Of a stretch of DNA of 64,000 bases, positions 27,415 through 37,883 are shown one piece after another. Every line of letters begins with the position of its first letter. Position 1 is the first letter of the stretch. The notes beneath the pieces were generated by a model that saw nothing but the letters and a program-made list of their open reading frames with translations, was not told the origin of the DNA and ran no database searches. The DNA is taken from the NCBI GenBank assembly GCA_958436995.1, contig CAUBMI010000003.1, positions 13,386-77,385 of the forward strand. The letters run 5' to 3'. A program made the position numbers and the translations under genes. This DNA is from an uncultured Collinsella sp. GTDB lineage: Bacteria > Actinomycetota > Coriobacteriia > Coriobacteriales > Coriobacteriaceae.

Positions 27415-28833
27415 ATGGCTGATTCCCAGACTGCAACCTCCGCGCCCGAGTTTAAGAGCGCCCACTTTATCGGTATCGGCGGCGCCGGCATGAGCGGCAT
27501 CGCCCTCGTTCTGCACGAGCGCGGTTATGCCGTTACCGGCTCCGACCTTAAGACGTCACGTTATATCCGCCAGCTTACACGCGCTGGTGTGAAGGTGCAT
27601 GTGGGCCATGAGGCAGCCACGATCGACGAGGTCAAGCCCGACGTGGTTGTTGTCTCCACCGCTATTCCGGAGTCCAACCCTGAGCTCGTGCGCGCTCGCG
27701 AGCTGGGCATTCCCGTGTGGCCCCGTGCCAAGATGCTCTCTGCTTTGGGCCACGACTACACCACCGTCGCTGTTGCCGGCACGCATGGCAAGACCACCAC
27801 GTCTTCGATGTGCGCCACCATGCTCGACCGCATGGGTCTGGATCCGAGCTTCTTGATCGGCGGCATCGTCGAGGGCTATGACACGAACGGCAAGAACGGC
27901 TCGGGCGACTACTTTGTCGCCGAGGCCGACGAGTCCGACAGCTCCTTCCTGTTCCTGAACCCCAACGTAGTCATTGTGACCAACGTCGAGGCCGACCACC
28001 TCGATCACTACTCGGGTATCGAGGAGATCGAGGCAACTTTCGCCAAATTCATGAGCCTGGTGGGCGAGGACGGCACCGTCATCGTCTGTGGTGAGGACCC
28101 GCATCTGGTCGAGCTCGCCAAGTCGACGGGCCGTCACGTGCTTTCCTACGGCTTTGCCGAGAGCAACGACATCGTCTGCGTGCACCCGGATGTCAAGGGC
28201 ATCCAGAGTGACTTTATCGTTCGCTTTGAGGACGGCACTGAGCACGCTGTGGAGATCAAGAGCAACCCCGGTCGCCACAACATGCTCAACGCCACGGCGG
28301 TGCTCACCGTCGCCCATGTCCTGGGCCTTGACATCGACGCCGCCGCCAAGGCGCTCTCGAGCTTTGAGGGCGTCCGCCGTCGCTTTACCCACGTGGGCGA
28401 TATCGATGGCATCACCGTGGTCGATGATTACGGCCATCACCCCACCGAGATCAAGGCGACGCTTGCTGCCGCTTCCTCGCTGGGCTACAAGCACGTCGAT
28501 GTCGTGTTCCAGCCGCACCGCTATTCGCGCCTGCAGGCCCTGTGCGACGACTTTGCCGATGCATTTGCCAATGCCGATAAACTGCTGCTGATTGATGTGT
28601 TCTCGGCTGGCGAGATGCCCATTCCGGGTGTCACCTCTAAGATGCTTGCCGATACCGTGCGCGCCAAGCATCCTGGCAAGGAGGTCGTGTACTGCTCCAG
28701 CCGTCTTGAGCTCAATCAGGAGCTCGAGCAGATGGTGGGCGAGGGCGACCTGCTGCTCACCATGGGTGCCGGCGACGTTACGACCGTCGGTCCCGAGTTC
28801 ATTGAGTATCTGACTGCCAAGAAAGACGCTTAA
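27415..28833 (+). CDS. murC: UDP-N-acetylmuramate:L-alanine ligase
   Basis: The 472-residue Mur ligase catalyses the first amino-acid addition to UDP-MurNAc. Motifs are FIGIGGAGMSGIALVL, AVAGTHGKTTTSSM (ATP loop), EADESDSSFL and DDYGHHPTEIKATL. The ATG at 27415 is chosen with AAGGAG upstream; an in-frame GTG at 27388 gives nine extra residues. A 97-bp gap separates it from murG. Confidence 0.96.
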   Translation: MADSQTATSAPEFKSAHFIGIGGAGMSGIALVLHERGYAVTGSDLKTSRYIRQLTRAGVKVHVGHEAATIDEVKPDVVVVSTAIPESNPELVRARELGIPVWPRAKMLSALGHDYTTVAVAGTHGKTTTSSMCATMLDRMGLDPSFLIGGIVEGYDTNGKNGSGDYFVAEADESDSSFLFLNPNVVIVTNVEADHLDHYSGIEEIEATFAKFMSLVGEDGTVIVCGEDPHLVELAKSTGRHVLSYGFAESNDIVCVHPDVKGIQSDFIVRFEDGTEHAVEIKSNPGRHNMLNATAVLTVAHVLGLDIDAAAKALSSFEGVRRRFTHVGDIDGITVVDDYGHHPTEIKATLAAASSLGYKHVDVVFQPHRYSRLQALCDDFADAFANADKLLLIDVFSAGEMPIPGVTSKMLADTVRAKHPGKEVVYCSSRLELNQELEQMVGEGDLLLTMGAGDVTTVGPEFIEYLTAKKDA

Positions 28834-28838
28834 GTCTA

Positions 28839-29750
28839 ATGGGTCTGTTTAACGCCGTCATGGCGCTCTCGGGCATGATCGACACGGATGTGATCGAGGA
28901 CGAGCGCCTTGCGCGTCATACGAGCTATCGTATCGGCGGCAAGGCCGACCTCTTTGTGACGTGCCATAGCTATCATGCCCTCCGCCGCGCCGTGGCGGTG
29001 CTCGATCGCGAGCAGGTGCCGTGGGTCATCATCGGCAAGGGCTCCAATCTGCTGGTTGCCGATGGCGGTTATCGCGGTGCCGTCATTTCGCTCGGACGTG
29101 AGTTTCAGCGCACGGTTGTTGCCGATGACGGTTGTACGCTGACGGTCGGTGCGGGCGTGATGTTTGCGCGCCTGGTCAACGATGCCCTGTCGCGTAGCCT
29201 CTCGGGCCTTGAGTTTGCCGTTGGCATTCCTGGTTCGGTCGGCGGTGCGATATCCATGAATGCCGGCACACGGACCGAGTGGATTGGCTCGCTGGTTGAG
29301 GATGTCGTAACGTTTGACCCGGCATCCGGTATCAAGCATTATGCGGGGTCCGAGATCACTTGGGACTACCGCGAATGTAGCCTTCCCCGCAATGAGATCA
29401 TCCTCGAGTGCGTGTTCAAGCTTAAACCGGCGCCCAAGGCCGACATTCGCGAGCGCATGGAGCGGTACCTGACGAGGCGCAAGCGTACGCAGCCCATGGG
29501 TCGCGCATCCTGCGGGTCTGTCTTTCGCAACCCGCCCGATGCGAGTGTGGGCAAGCTTATCGAGGATTGTGGATTAAAGGGTTTTTCGATTGGCGGCGCG
29601 GAAGTTTCGCCCGTTCACGCTAATTTTATCGTTAATAACGGAACTGCCTCGGCCGATGACGTTGCCGCGGTTATTAGACATGTGCACGGAAAGGTGAGGG
29701 AGGCGTATGGCATCGAGCTCAGACCGGAAGTTAAATTCCTCGGCTTCTAG
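28839..29750 (+). CDS. murB: UDP-N-acetylenolpyruvoylglucosamine reductase
   Basis: The 303-residue flavoenzyme reduces UDP-GlcNAc-enolpyruvate to UDP-MurNAc. The FAD-binding region has HTSYRIGGKADLFV and VIIGKGSNLLVADGG; the catalytic region has GIPGSVGGAISMNAG, ASCGSVFRNP (Ser proton donor) and GAEVSPVHANFIVN, matching type IIa MurB. It starts five bases after murC. Its last 44 bases overlap the ftsQ frame. Confidence 0.95.
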   Translation: MGLFNAVMALSGMIDTDVIEDERLARHTSYRIGGKADLFVTCHSYHALRRAVAVLDREQVPWVIIGKGSNLLVADGGYRGAVISLGREFQRTVVADDGCTLTVGAGVMFARLVNDALSRSLSGLEFAVGIPGSVGGAISMNAGTRTEWIGSLVEDVVTFDPASGIKHYAGSEITWDYRECSLPRNEIILECVFKLKPAPKADIRERMERYLTRRKRTQPMGRASCGSVFRNPPDASVGKLIEDCGLKGFSIGGAEVSPVHANFIVNNGTASADDVAAVIRHVHGKVREAYGIELRPEVKFLGF

Positions 29751-30963
29751 AGCATCGAAACCCACCTTCCGCCGCGCCGGAGGGCGTTCCGGCGCGCCTG
29801 CCAAACCTCAACGCAATACCGTCGCGCACTCTAAGTCTGTCGGGTATGCTCGACAGACCAGTCGTCCGGTCGTCGGCTCGCAGCTCGGTAATCGTCCGGC
29901 CGCAAAAAAGTCCTCGCGTCCCTCGATGACGTCAAAGCCTGTTATGGGCGCCAAGCCTGCCCGTCCCATGGCGGCTCCCAAGCCCTCGACGGGAACTAAA
30001 GCGGCGCGTCCAGGTCGCACGCTGGGCGCATCGAAACCGCGCTCGCTGACATCGGTGCCGGCTACCGCCAAGAAGCCTTCGAGTAAAAAAGGTTTCAACC
30101 CGTTATCTTCACTTGGAGCGATGGCAAATAAAACATCAGACGCCGCTTCTGTCGTTACAGGCAAAGGCAAAATCGTGGGCGGCGTTCTGGCCGTCTTGGC
30201 CGTGCTCGTCGTCGTTGCCATCGTGGTGATCAACTCTGGACTGTTTACTGCCACTGATATTCAGATTCAAGGCAGCGAGCATGTGACGAAGCACGATGCT
30301 ATCCAGCTGATCGACTTGCCCGAGGGAACGTCGCTTTTTAACGTCGATCCCGACCAGATTACCGAGGATCTCAAGCAGAACCCGTGGGTTTCGGGCGTGG
30401 ATGTCCAGCGCCAGTTTCCCCATACGCTTATCATCACGCCGACGGAGCGTAAAGTTATCGCCATTGCGTATATCAGCTCCGACGACCTTGCCTGGGCTAT
30501 CGGAGACGATGACACCTGGATCGCCCCGCTGTCGACGTCGGTCGAAGTGGACGACCAGGGCAACGTCATCACGACAGGGCAGGGCTCAAATACCTTGACC
30601 GGAATCGATGCCGCGCTGGCGCTCGCCAAGCATTATGGCGCGGTGTTGTTGACTGATGTCTCGGCGGATGTCGCTCCGGTTTCCGGCCAGGCGGTTAACT
30701 CCAAAGCCGTTAAGGCCGGCCTGGATTATGTGCGTGGTTTTTCGAGCGAGTTCTTGGGACAAGTCAAGGATATTTCCACGCCTTCGGTCGAAGCCATCTC
30801 GGCAAACCTCAATAACGGCATTGAGGTGTCGCTGGGCGATTCGGACGATATCGCCAAGAAGGAACGCGTAGTCACCAAGTTGCTTTCGCAGGTAGAGGGC
30901 GTAACGTATATCAATGTGCGCTCTCCGGGCAACTACACATTTAGGAATGCTCCGACCTCGTAG
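29707..30963 (+). CDS. ftsQ: Cell division protein FtsQ/DivIB
   Basis: The 418-residue protein has an unusually long basic, Pro/Ala/Ser-rich cytoplasmic N-tail (~155 residues with repeated KPxxxxKPARP-like stretches), one membrane span (about 158-182), a POTRA domain (DIQIQGSEHVTKHDAIQLIDLPEGTSLFNVD) and the FtsQ beta domain (FPHTLIITPTERKVIA). FtsQ links the divisome to FtsL and FtsB. The ATG at 29707 lies 44 bases inside murB, with GGTGAGGGAGG before it; an internal start would only shorten the low-complexity tail. Confidence 0.88.
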   Translation: MASSSDRKLNSSASRASKPTFRRAGGRSGAPAKPQRNTVAHSKSVGYARQTSRPVVGSQLGNRPAAKKSSRPSMTSKPVMGAKPARPMAAPKPSTGTKAARPGRTLGASKPRSLTSVPATAKKPSSKKGFNPLSSLGAMANKTSDAASVVTGKGKIVGGVLAVLAVLVVVAIVVINSGLFTATDIQIQGSEHVTKHDAIQLIDLPEGTSLFNVDPDQITEDLKQNPWVSGVDVQRQFPHTLIITPTERKVIAIAYISSDDLAWAIGDDDTWIAPLSTSVEVDDQGNVITTGQGSNTLTGIDAALALAKHYGAVLLTDVSADVAPVSGQAVNSKAVKAGLDYVRGFSSEFLGQVKDISTPSVEAISANLNNGIEVSLGDSDDIAKKERVVTKLLSQVEGVTYINVRSPGNYTFRNAPTS

Positions 30964-31162
30964 CGCTGGTTGATGCTTTGTTGAGGGGCCATACCACGCC
31001 GTTTATCTGGTTTGTTTGGTTTTCACGGTCAATTATTTGACTGATACGTTCATAATGTGCAAACATAATACGGTTTACCTTTGCATTTACTTTCAACCTG
31101 AAGGTTAATGTGCGCAGGGGTCGACCCATGCTATGGCTATAACCTTTGTTCGGAGGACCGAC
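30964..31162 (+). promoter_or_regulatory. ftsZ upstream region
   Basis: This 199-bp AT-richer gap between ftsQ and ftsZ probably contains a dedicated ftsZ promoter, with TATTTGACTGATACGTTCATAATG-like sequence around 31030-31056 (TTGACT then CATAAT). No terminator hairpin was seen after ftsQ. Confidence 0.45.
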
Positions 31163-32317
31163 ATGCACGAGACAGAGATCAACAACTACCTTGCCGTCAT
31201 TAAGGTGGTCGGCGTCGGCGGCGGCGGTACCAACGCGGTCAATCGAATGATCGAAGAGGGCATCCGCGGCGTCGAGTTTGTTGCCATCAACACCGATGCT
31301 CAGGCACTCGCGATCTCTGATGCCGATATCAAGGTGCACATCGGCACCGACCTTACCCGCGGCTTGGGCGCCGGCGCCAACCCCGAGGTTGGCCGCAAGG
31401 CTGCCGATGAGTCCCGCGACGACATTGCCGAGGCGCTCGCTGGCGCCGACATGGTGTTTATCACCTGCGGTGAGGGCGGTGGCACCGGTACCGGCGCTGC
31501 TCCCATCGTTGCCGATATCGCGATGAACGAGGTCGGCGCACTGACCGTCGCCGTCGTGACCAAGCCCTTCACCTTCGAGGGCCGCAAGCGTAAGAAGAGC
31601 GCCGAGGAGGGCATCAAGACCCTCTCCGATTGCGTCGACACCATGATCGTCATCCCTAACGATAAGCTGCTCGACATCGCCGAGAAGAAGACCACCATGC
31701 TCGAGGCCTTCGCGATTGCCGATGGCGTTCTTTCTCAGGGCACCCAGGGCATTACCGACCTCATCACCGTCCCCGGTATCATCAACCTGGACTTCGCCGA
31801 TGTTAAGACCATCATGAAGCAGGCCGGTACCGCCATGATGGGTATCGGTACCTCTTCTGGGGATACTCGTGCCGTCGACGCTGCCCAGCAGGCCATCTCC
31901 AGCCCGCTGCTCGAGAGCTCCATCGATGGTGCCACGCGCGTGCTGCTCTCCATCGCCGGTTCCAAGGACCTGGGCATCCAGGAGATCAGCGACGCCGCCG
32001 ACGTTGTCGCCAACGCCGTCGACCCCGAGGCCAACATCATCTTCGGTACCGTTGTCGACGAGTCCCTGGGCGATCAGGTGCGTATCACCGTCATCGCTAC
32101 GGGCTTCTCCGACTCCAACGTCAACCGTCAGGATGAGCTCTTTGCTGCTCAGCAGTCTCAGAGCAAGGCCGCTGCCTCCGCTGAGCCGCAGCGCACCGCT
32201 CCGGCTGCCAGCCCGGCTCAGGCCGCTCCGACCCGCAACGTCGGTGGTACCGAGCTGCCCAACTTTGGCAACGACCAGTTCGAGCTTCCCGACTTCCTAA
32301 AGCGCGGTAGCTTCTAG
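31163..32317 (+). CDS. ftsZ: Cell division GTPase FtsZ
   Basis: The 384-residue tubulin homologue forms the Z ring. The GTP-binding tubulin signature [12 protein letters not shown] is near residue 105, with [15 protein letters not shown] at the N-terminus and the T7-loop region [12 protein letters not shown] linker of about 50 residues ends in the conserved C-terminal peptide [12 protein letters not shown], which binds SepF and other partners; SepF is encoded downstream. The start at 31163 follows CGGAGGACC. There is no ftsA. Confidence 0.98.
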   Translation: MHETEINNYLAVIKVVGVGGGGTNAVNRMIEEGIRGVEFVAINTDAQALAISDADIKVHIGTDLTRGLGAGANPEVGRKAADESRDDIAEALAGADMVFITCGEGGGTGTGAAPIVADIAMNEVGALTVAVVTKPFTFEGRKRKKSAEEGIKTLSDCVDTMIVIPNDKLLDIAEKKTTMLEAFAIADGVLSQGTQGITDLITVPGIINLDFADVKTIMKQAGTAMMGIGTSSGDTRAVDAAQQAISSPLLESSIDGATRVLLSIAGSKDLGIQEISDAADVVANAVDPEANIIFGTVVDESLGDQVRITVIATGFSDSNVNRQDELFAAQQSQSKAAASAEPQRTAPAASPAQAAPTRNVGGTELPNFGNDQFELPDFLKRGSF

Positions 32318-32337
32318 TTCGTTTTTCTCAACGACCT

Positions 32338-32374
32338 GCACGGGGTGTGTCCATTTGGATGCGCCCCGTTTTGT
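32338..32374 (+). terminator. Terminator after ftsZ
   Basis: ACGGGGTGTGTCC pairs with GGATGCGCCCCGT around an ATTT loop and is followed by TTTGTTTC. Confidence 0.8.
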
Positions 32375-32527
32375 TTCTCGTTTGTAAACGAAAGCCTCCA
32401 ATCTCCTTACGTTCCCTTTACGTTTGGTCCCTACCGCTGCGGGTATCCTTTTAAGGAAGTATGACAGCCGTATAAACGCGGACTGCGCGGCGACGCCGCG
32501 GTACTTGTGTTATTAGGAGGCTTTAGT

Positions 32528-33328
32528 ATGGCAGCACGTGCGGACAACGTTTCGCGTGTCGACCATGATGGAGTTACGTTGGTGGAGGGCGCGACATCCG
32601 ATGTCCGCTTTGCCTTTACCGAGCGCACCGGTGGTGTTTCCGAAGATGCGTACTCCTCGCTCAACCTGGGCTCGCATGTAGGCGATGACCCCTTTGCAGT
32701 TCAAGAAAATCGTCGTCGAGCGCTCGAAGCTATGGGCGCCACTGAGTGCGAGCATAATCTGCTCGTGCCCAATCAGGTACATGCTGACCATATCGTTACG
32801 GTGACTTCGAACGGCGCCGACGATCTTGAGGCTGTTCGCGAGCAGATTGCCGAGGGCTGCGATGCCATCGTCTGTACGGCGTATAACGTGCCCGTGCTGC
32901 TCTGCTTTGCCGACTGCGTACCCGTGGTGCTGGTGGCCCCCGGCGGATTTGCCGTGGTGCACTCCGGTTGGAAGGGCACGATTGCACGTATTTCTGCCAA
33001 GGCGTGCCAGGCGCTTTGCGATGCTGCCGGCTGCGATGCGAGCGACGTTTCCGCCTATATCGGGCCCCATATCCTGGGTGACGAGTACGAGGTTTCCCAA
33101 GAGCTCATGGATCGCTTTGCCGCCGAGTTTTCGTGCATCGATGCGGGCGCTTCTCGCATGCTCGATCTATCTGCCGCCATTCGTGAGGCGTTGGTAGATA
33201 TCGGTGTGGACGCGGATAATATCGTGGATACCCAGCTTTCGACTGTGCGTCAGAACGACCGCTTTTATTCCTACCGTAACGAGGACGGCACCTGTGGGCG
33301 CCATGCCGCGATTGGCGTGATGCTATGA
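32528..33328 (+). CDS. pgeF: Peptidoglycan editing factor PgeF / laccase-domain protein (YlmD/YfiH)
   Basis: The 266-residue protein carries the Cu-oxidase_4 (laccase-domain) signatures: VPNQVHADHIV, LCFADCVPVVLV and AVVHSGWKGTIARI, providing the His-Cys-His metal site. The family acts as a purine nucleoside phosphorylase-like enzyme and as a peptidoglycan editing factor. It follows ftsZ as ylmD does in Gram-positive division clusters. The ATG at 32528 has AGGAGG upstream. Its stop overlaps the start of pstS (ATGA), which is unusual. Confidence 0.9.
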   Translation: MAARADNVSRVDHDGVTLVEGATSDVRFAFTERTGGVSEDAYSSLNLGSHVGDDPFAVQENRRRALEAMGATECEHNLLVPNQVHADHIVTVTSNGADDLEAVREQIAEGCDAIVCTAYNVPVLLCFADCVPVVLVAPGGFAVVHSGWKGTIARISAKACQALCDAAGCDASDVSAYIGPHILGDEYEVSQELMDRFAAEFSCIDAGASRMLDLSAAIREALVDIGVDADNIVDTQLSTVRQNDRFYSYRNEDGTCGRHAAIGVML

Positions 33329-34161
33329 GAAAGATCGTATCGGTCCTGAGCGCCGCTGTGCTTACGCTTACGCTGTGCGCCTGTTCTTCGGGATCTTCTA
33401 CCTCTTCCATTACCGTGGCCGGCTCCACGACCTGCCTTCCTATCGCCGAGATTGCGGCAGAGGGCTTTAAGGAGGAGACCGGCATCGACGTGCTCGTTTC
33501 CGGTTTGGGCTCTTCCGCTGGCATCGAAGCCGTCAGCGCTGGCACGGCCGATATCGCCAGCTCCTCCCGTGGACTCAATGCCGACGAACAGGATCTGGGC
33601 CTGACTCCCATCGTCATTGCCCACGACGGTATCGCGGTCATCGTGAACGACGATAACCCGGTCGATAACCTCTCGACCGAGCAGCTCCGCGATATCTATG
33701 CCGGCAAGATTACTAATTGGAAAGAGGTCGGTGGCGAGGACCTGAAGATTCAGGTCATCAACCGAGACGAGGCATCCGGCACGCGTGAAGCATTCCGCAC
33801 CATCGTGATGGACGGCACCCCGTTCGATCGCCGCTCGGCCGTTCTTTCGGGCACGGGCCAGGTGCGCGACGTGGTATCTCGTTCGCACGGTGCCATTGGC
33901 TACATTTCGCTGGGCTTCGTCGATAGCCTCAACGCCAAGACCTCGGTCAAGGCCGTCTCGGTCAATCATGTTGAGGCGTCCGAGAAGACGGTCGCGAGCG
34001 GCGGCTATCCCATCTCACGCGACCTTTACTTCTTTGTGAAGGGTGCGCCTTCGCAGCAGGCGCAGGATTACATCGACTATGTGACGTCCGAAAAGATGGA
34101 CAAGCAGATTCGCGAGGCGGGCTTTATCCCCGTCACCAACGACGAGAAGGGGAGTGAGTAG
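33325..34161 (+). CDS. pstS: Phosphate ABC transporter substrate-binding lipoprotein
   Basis: The 278-residue protein begins with a lipoprotein signal peptide (basic MRK, hydrophobic core, lipobox LCAC with Cys about 20). The mature part has the phosphate-binding features of PstS: GSTTCLPIAE, GLGSSAGIEAVSAGTADIASSSR, and VINRDEASGTREAF. It captures phosphate outside the cell for PstC/PstA. Its start overlaps the pgeF stop by four bases, so translation should be coupled to pgeF. Confidence 0.95.
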   Translation: MRKIVSVLSAAVLTLTLCACSSGSSTSSITVAGSTTCLPIAEIAAEGFKEETGIDVLVSGLGSSAGIEAVSAGTADIASSSRGLNADEQDLGLTPIVIAHDGIAVIVNDDNPVDNLSTEQLRDIYAGKITNWKEVGGEDLKIQVINRDEASGTREAFRTIVMDGTPFDRRSAVLSGTGQVRDVVSRSHGAIGYISLGFVDSLNAKTSVKAVSVNHVEASEKTVASGGYPISRDLYFFVKGAPSQQAQDYIDYVTSEKMDKQIREAGFIPVTNDEKGSE

Positions 34162-34162
34162 C

Positions 34163-35089
34163 ATGGAAGCACAGGAAAACTCCCAGACTGAGCAGAATGG
34201 TCAGGCGCCCAAGAAGCGCGAGCTGGCGCTCGTATCGCGCAGCACCTATATCAAGGAGAAGGCGCTGCAGTGGATCTTCTTTGCCTGCGCGTTCTTGGCG
34301 GTTGTTACCGTCATCCTGATTTTTGTCTTTACCACGTACTCGGCGCTGCCCGTCTTTACCGACATCGGTCTGGCGGACTTCTTTAGCTTTACGTGGGCGC
34401 CCTCTGAGGGTCACTACGGCATCGTGTCGCTGCTTGCCGGCTCGGGTCTGGTGACCGTCGGCGCGCTCGCCATGGGTGTGCCCCTAGGCGTGGGCACGGC
34501 CGTGTATCTGGTCGAGATCGCCAGCAAGCGCGTGCGCAAGCTCATCAGCCCTGCCGTTGACCTGTTGGCCGGCATCCCTTCTATCATCTATGGCTTCTTT
34601 GGCATGATCATCATCCGCCCGTTTATCGCACAACTGACCGGCGGTCTTGGTTTTGGCGCGCTGACGGCGTGGTTCGTGCTCGCCATTATGATCGTGCCCA
34701 CCATCACGACGCTTACCATCGATGCTCTCAATTCCATTCCCATGGGCATTCGCGAGGCATCGTATGCCATGGGCGCCACCAAGTGGCAGACCATCTATAA
34801 GGTCGTGTTACCTGCCGCCAAGCTGGGTATCGTGGATGCCATCGTGCTGGGTATGGGTCGTGCCATCGGCGAGACCATGGCCGTGCTCATGGTCGTGGGT
34901 AACGCCCCGGTTATTCCCGACAGCATTGCGAGCCCCATCTCGACGCTCACGAGCCAGATCGCGCTCGACATGAGCTATTCCTCGGGTCTGCACCGCTCGG
35001 CGCTGTTCGGCATGGGCGTGGTCCTGTTTATCATCTCCGCCACGCTGGTGGGCATCGTCCGTCTGATTTCCAAGAAGAAGAGGGGGTAG
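34163..35089 (+). CDS. pstC: Phosphate ABC transporter permease PstC
   Basis: The 308-residue membrane protein has six predicted spans and the ABC permease EAA loop (GIREASYAMGATKWQTIYKVVLPAA, then GMGRAIGETMAVLMV). The start at 34163 is chosen with AAGGGGAG upstream; the GTG at 34154 overlaps the pstS end and is less well spaced. It pairs with PstA. Confidence 0.95.
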   Translation: MEAQENSQTEQNGQAPKKRELALVSRSTYIKEKALQWIFFACAFLAVVTVILIFVFTTYSALPVFTDIGLADFFSFTWAPSEGHYGIVSLLAGSGLVTVGALAMGVPLGVGTAVYLVEIASKRVRKLISPAVDLLAGIPSIIYGFFGMIIIRPFIAQLTGGLGFGALTAWFVLAIMIVPTITTLTIDALNSIPMGIREASYAMGATKWQTIYKVVLPAAKLGIVDAIVLGMGRAIGETMAVLMVVGNAPVIPDSIASPISTLTSQIALDMSYSSGLHRSALFGMGVVLFIISATLVGIVRLISKKKRG

Positions 35090-35092
35090 GCT

Positions 35093-35998
35093 ATGTCCGA
35101 TTCCGTTGACACGACGGTCGATACGACCTCGTCGCGCGAGCGCATCAAGCGTGCCCTTTCCCATGGCAAGAAGGGCCGCATCAACAAGGACCTGTCCAAC
35201 AAGATCATGCTTGGCGTGTTCCGTGCCGCGGCATACATCACCACGCTGGTGCTTGTCGCTATCATTGCCTATGTGGTCATTAACGGCCTGCCGCATATCT
35301 CGCTCGACTTTATCTTCGGTTGGCCCCAGGGCGTCAACGCCGAGGGCGGAATTTGGCCCACGATCGTCTCGACCGTCTATGTGACGGCGCTCGCCATGCT
35401 TATCTGCACGCCGATCGCTGTGCTGGCAGCCGTCTATCTGGCCGAGTACGCCAAGCAGGGCAAGGTCGTCGAGCTCATTCGCTACGCTGCTGACGCTTTG
35501 GCCTCGGTGCCCTCCATCGTTATGGGCCTGTTTGGCTACGCCTTGTTTGTCGAGGCTATGGGTCTGGGCCTTTCGATGGTCTCGGCCGCCCTGGCACTCG
35601 CGCTCTTGATGCTTCCCATCGTCATGCGCACCACCGAAGAGGCCATTCGCGCCGTTCCGCGCTATATCCGGTGGGGTGCGTACGGCCTGGGCGCCACCAA
35701 GTGGCAGGTCGTCTCCAAGATCGTGCTTCCTTCTGCCTTTGGCCGTATTGCCACGGGTATCGTCCTCGCCATCGGCCGTGCCATTGGCGAGACCGCGGTG
35801 GTGCTCTACACCATGGGCCAGGCCATCAATCTACCTATTTCGCCGCTCGATTCCGGCCGCCCCATGACGGTTCACCTGTACCTGCTTGCCAACGACGGCA
35901 TCAACATGAACGCAGCCTATGGCACCGCGCTCTTGCTGATGGTGATCATTCTGGCCTTCAACCTGTTTGCGCGCTTCCTGTCGCGCAAGCGTCGCTAG
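35093..35998 (+). CDS. pstA: Phosphate ABC transporter permease PstA
   Basis: The 301-residue membrane protein has about six spans, and its EAA loop reads RWGAYGLGATKWQVVSKIVLPSA followed by AIGRAIGETAVVLYTMG. It starts three bases after pstC. The 40-residue N-terminus is hydrophilic and Ser/Arg/Lys-rich. Confidence 0.95.
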   Translation: MSDSVDTTVDTTSSRERIKRALSHGKKGRINKDLSNKIMLGVFRAAAYITTLVLVAIIAYVVINGLPHISLDFIFGWPQGVNAEGGIWPTIVSTVYVTALAMLICTPIAVLAAVYLAEYAKQGKVVELIRYAADALASVPSIVMGLFGYALFVEAMGLGLSMVSAALALALLMLPIVMRTTEEAIRAVPRYIRWGAYGLGATKWQVVSKIVLPSAFGRIATGIVLAIGRAIGETAVVLYTMGQAINLPISPLDSGRPMTVHLYLLANDGINMNAAYGTALLLMVIILAFNLFARFLSRKRR

Positions 35999-36010
35999 TT
36001 AAGGAGTCCC

Positions 36011-36814
<804 letters not shown>

Positions 36815-36906
36815 TCGGTGCGACTAGTCCCAATCCGATCGGACCTGGTCCGGTGCGTATTCACTGTGCGGGCGGCATGACCGCACCCAACTGATTGGAG
36901 TGAACC

Positions 36907-37764
36907 ATGCGCAAACTGTTTTCCCGTCAGCTCATCGAGGCCCGTCACGAGATGCTGAGCATCTACGAGGCCGTCGATCTGGCCCTCCACGATGCCGTTA
37001 AGGCCTATGTGACCGACGACCGCAAGCTCGCCACCAAGACCAAGAAGCGCACGCTTTCGATTGACGCACGCTGCGCCAACCTGGAGGCCGTCTGCTACAA
37101 CCTGATTGCCACGCAGTCGCCGGTCGCCTCCGACTTCCGCCTGCTTCAGACGATCATCTACGTCGACTTTAACCTGCAACGCATGACCGATAAGGTCCGT
37201 CAGATCTGCCGTGCCACGCGTCATATGATCAAGGCCGACATCTCGCTGCCCAAGGAGCTTGTCGGCACGGTCGAGGCCGAGGCTGAGGCCGTCTACCAGG
37301 TGCTGGGCTCTTCGCTTTCTGCGCTCGTCACCAACGACATGTCCATCATCTGCAACTTGGCCGTCGAGGACGAGCCAGTGCACGCCGCCTACGAGAAGTT
37401 CTTCCGCACCTTTAACCGTATGGATACGGGCGACTTTATGGACGACGACAGCAACTATGACGACCTGCGCCGCGCCATCATGGTTTCGCGCTACCTCGAT
37501 CGCATCGCCTCGATTTCCATCGATGCCGCCTGCCGCCTGACCTTCCTGCTGACTGGTCAGCGCATGAATGCCGGCGATATCGCCCGCACGGACGAGGACG
37601 AGCTCGAGAGCATGCGCGTGCCTTCGGGCGAGGGCGTCATCATGAGGCCCGCCGTCGATGCGCGCTACGTTGCCAAGGTGCCCGTTAACGAGGTCAGCGA
37701 GGGACTTCGCTACCTGCTCGATCATCTTGAGGACGAGGACGATGACGAGGACGACGAGGAGTAA
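36907..37764 (+). CDS. phoU: Phosphate signalling protein PhoU
   Basis: The 285-residue protein has two PhoU-type three-helix repeats (for example ATQSPVASDFRLLQTIIYVDFNLQRMTDKV). It is longer than usual because of an acidic C-terminal tail (EDEDDDEDDEE). PhoU restrains Pst-dependent signalling and uptake. It follows pstB by 92 bp. No PhoR/PhoB pair is in the window. Confidence 0.93.
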   Translation: MRKLFSRQLIEARHEMLSIYEAVDLALHDAVKAYVTDDRKLATKTKKRTLSIDARCANLEAVCYNLIATQSPVASDFRLLQTIIYVDFNLQRMTDKVRQICRATRHMIKADISLPKELVGTVEAEAEAVYQVLGSSLSALVTNDMSIICNLAVEDEPVHAAYEKFFRTFNRMDTGDFMDDDSNYDDLRRAIMVSRYLDRIASISIDAACRLTFLLTGQRMNAGDIARTDEDELESMRVPSGEGVIMRPAVDARYVAKVPVNEVSEGLRYLLDHLEDEDDDEDDEE

Positions 37765-37801
37765 GTAATCCCGTTCGTCGAAAGATTGTAAATACCTAAG
37801 T

Positions 37802-37838
37802 GAGCGCGGCCTTGCACATGCGGGGCCGCGCTCTTGCG
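37802..37838 (+). terminator. Terminator after phoU
   Basis: GAGCGCGGCC and GGCCGCGCTC (about 37802-37833) form a 10-bp stem with an ~11-base loop, followed by TTGCGTT. The weak T-run leaves room for read-through into yggS. Confidence 0.6.
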
Positions 37839-37883
37839 TTAGCATGGGACTACTTGTTTGGCCGTCAGCGGAGGCGATTGGCA

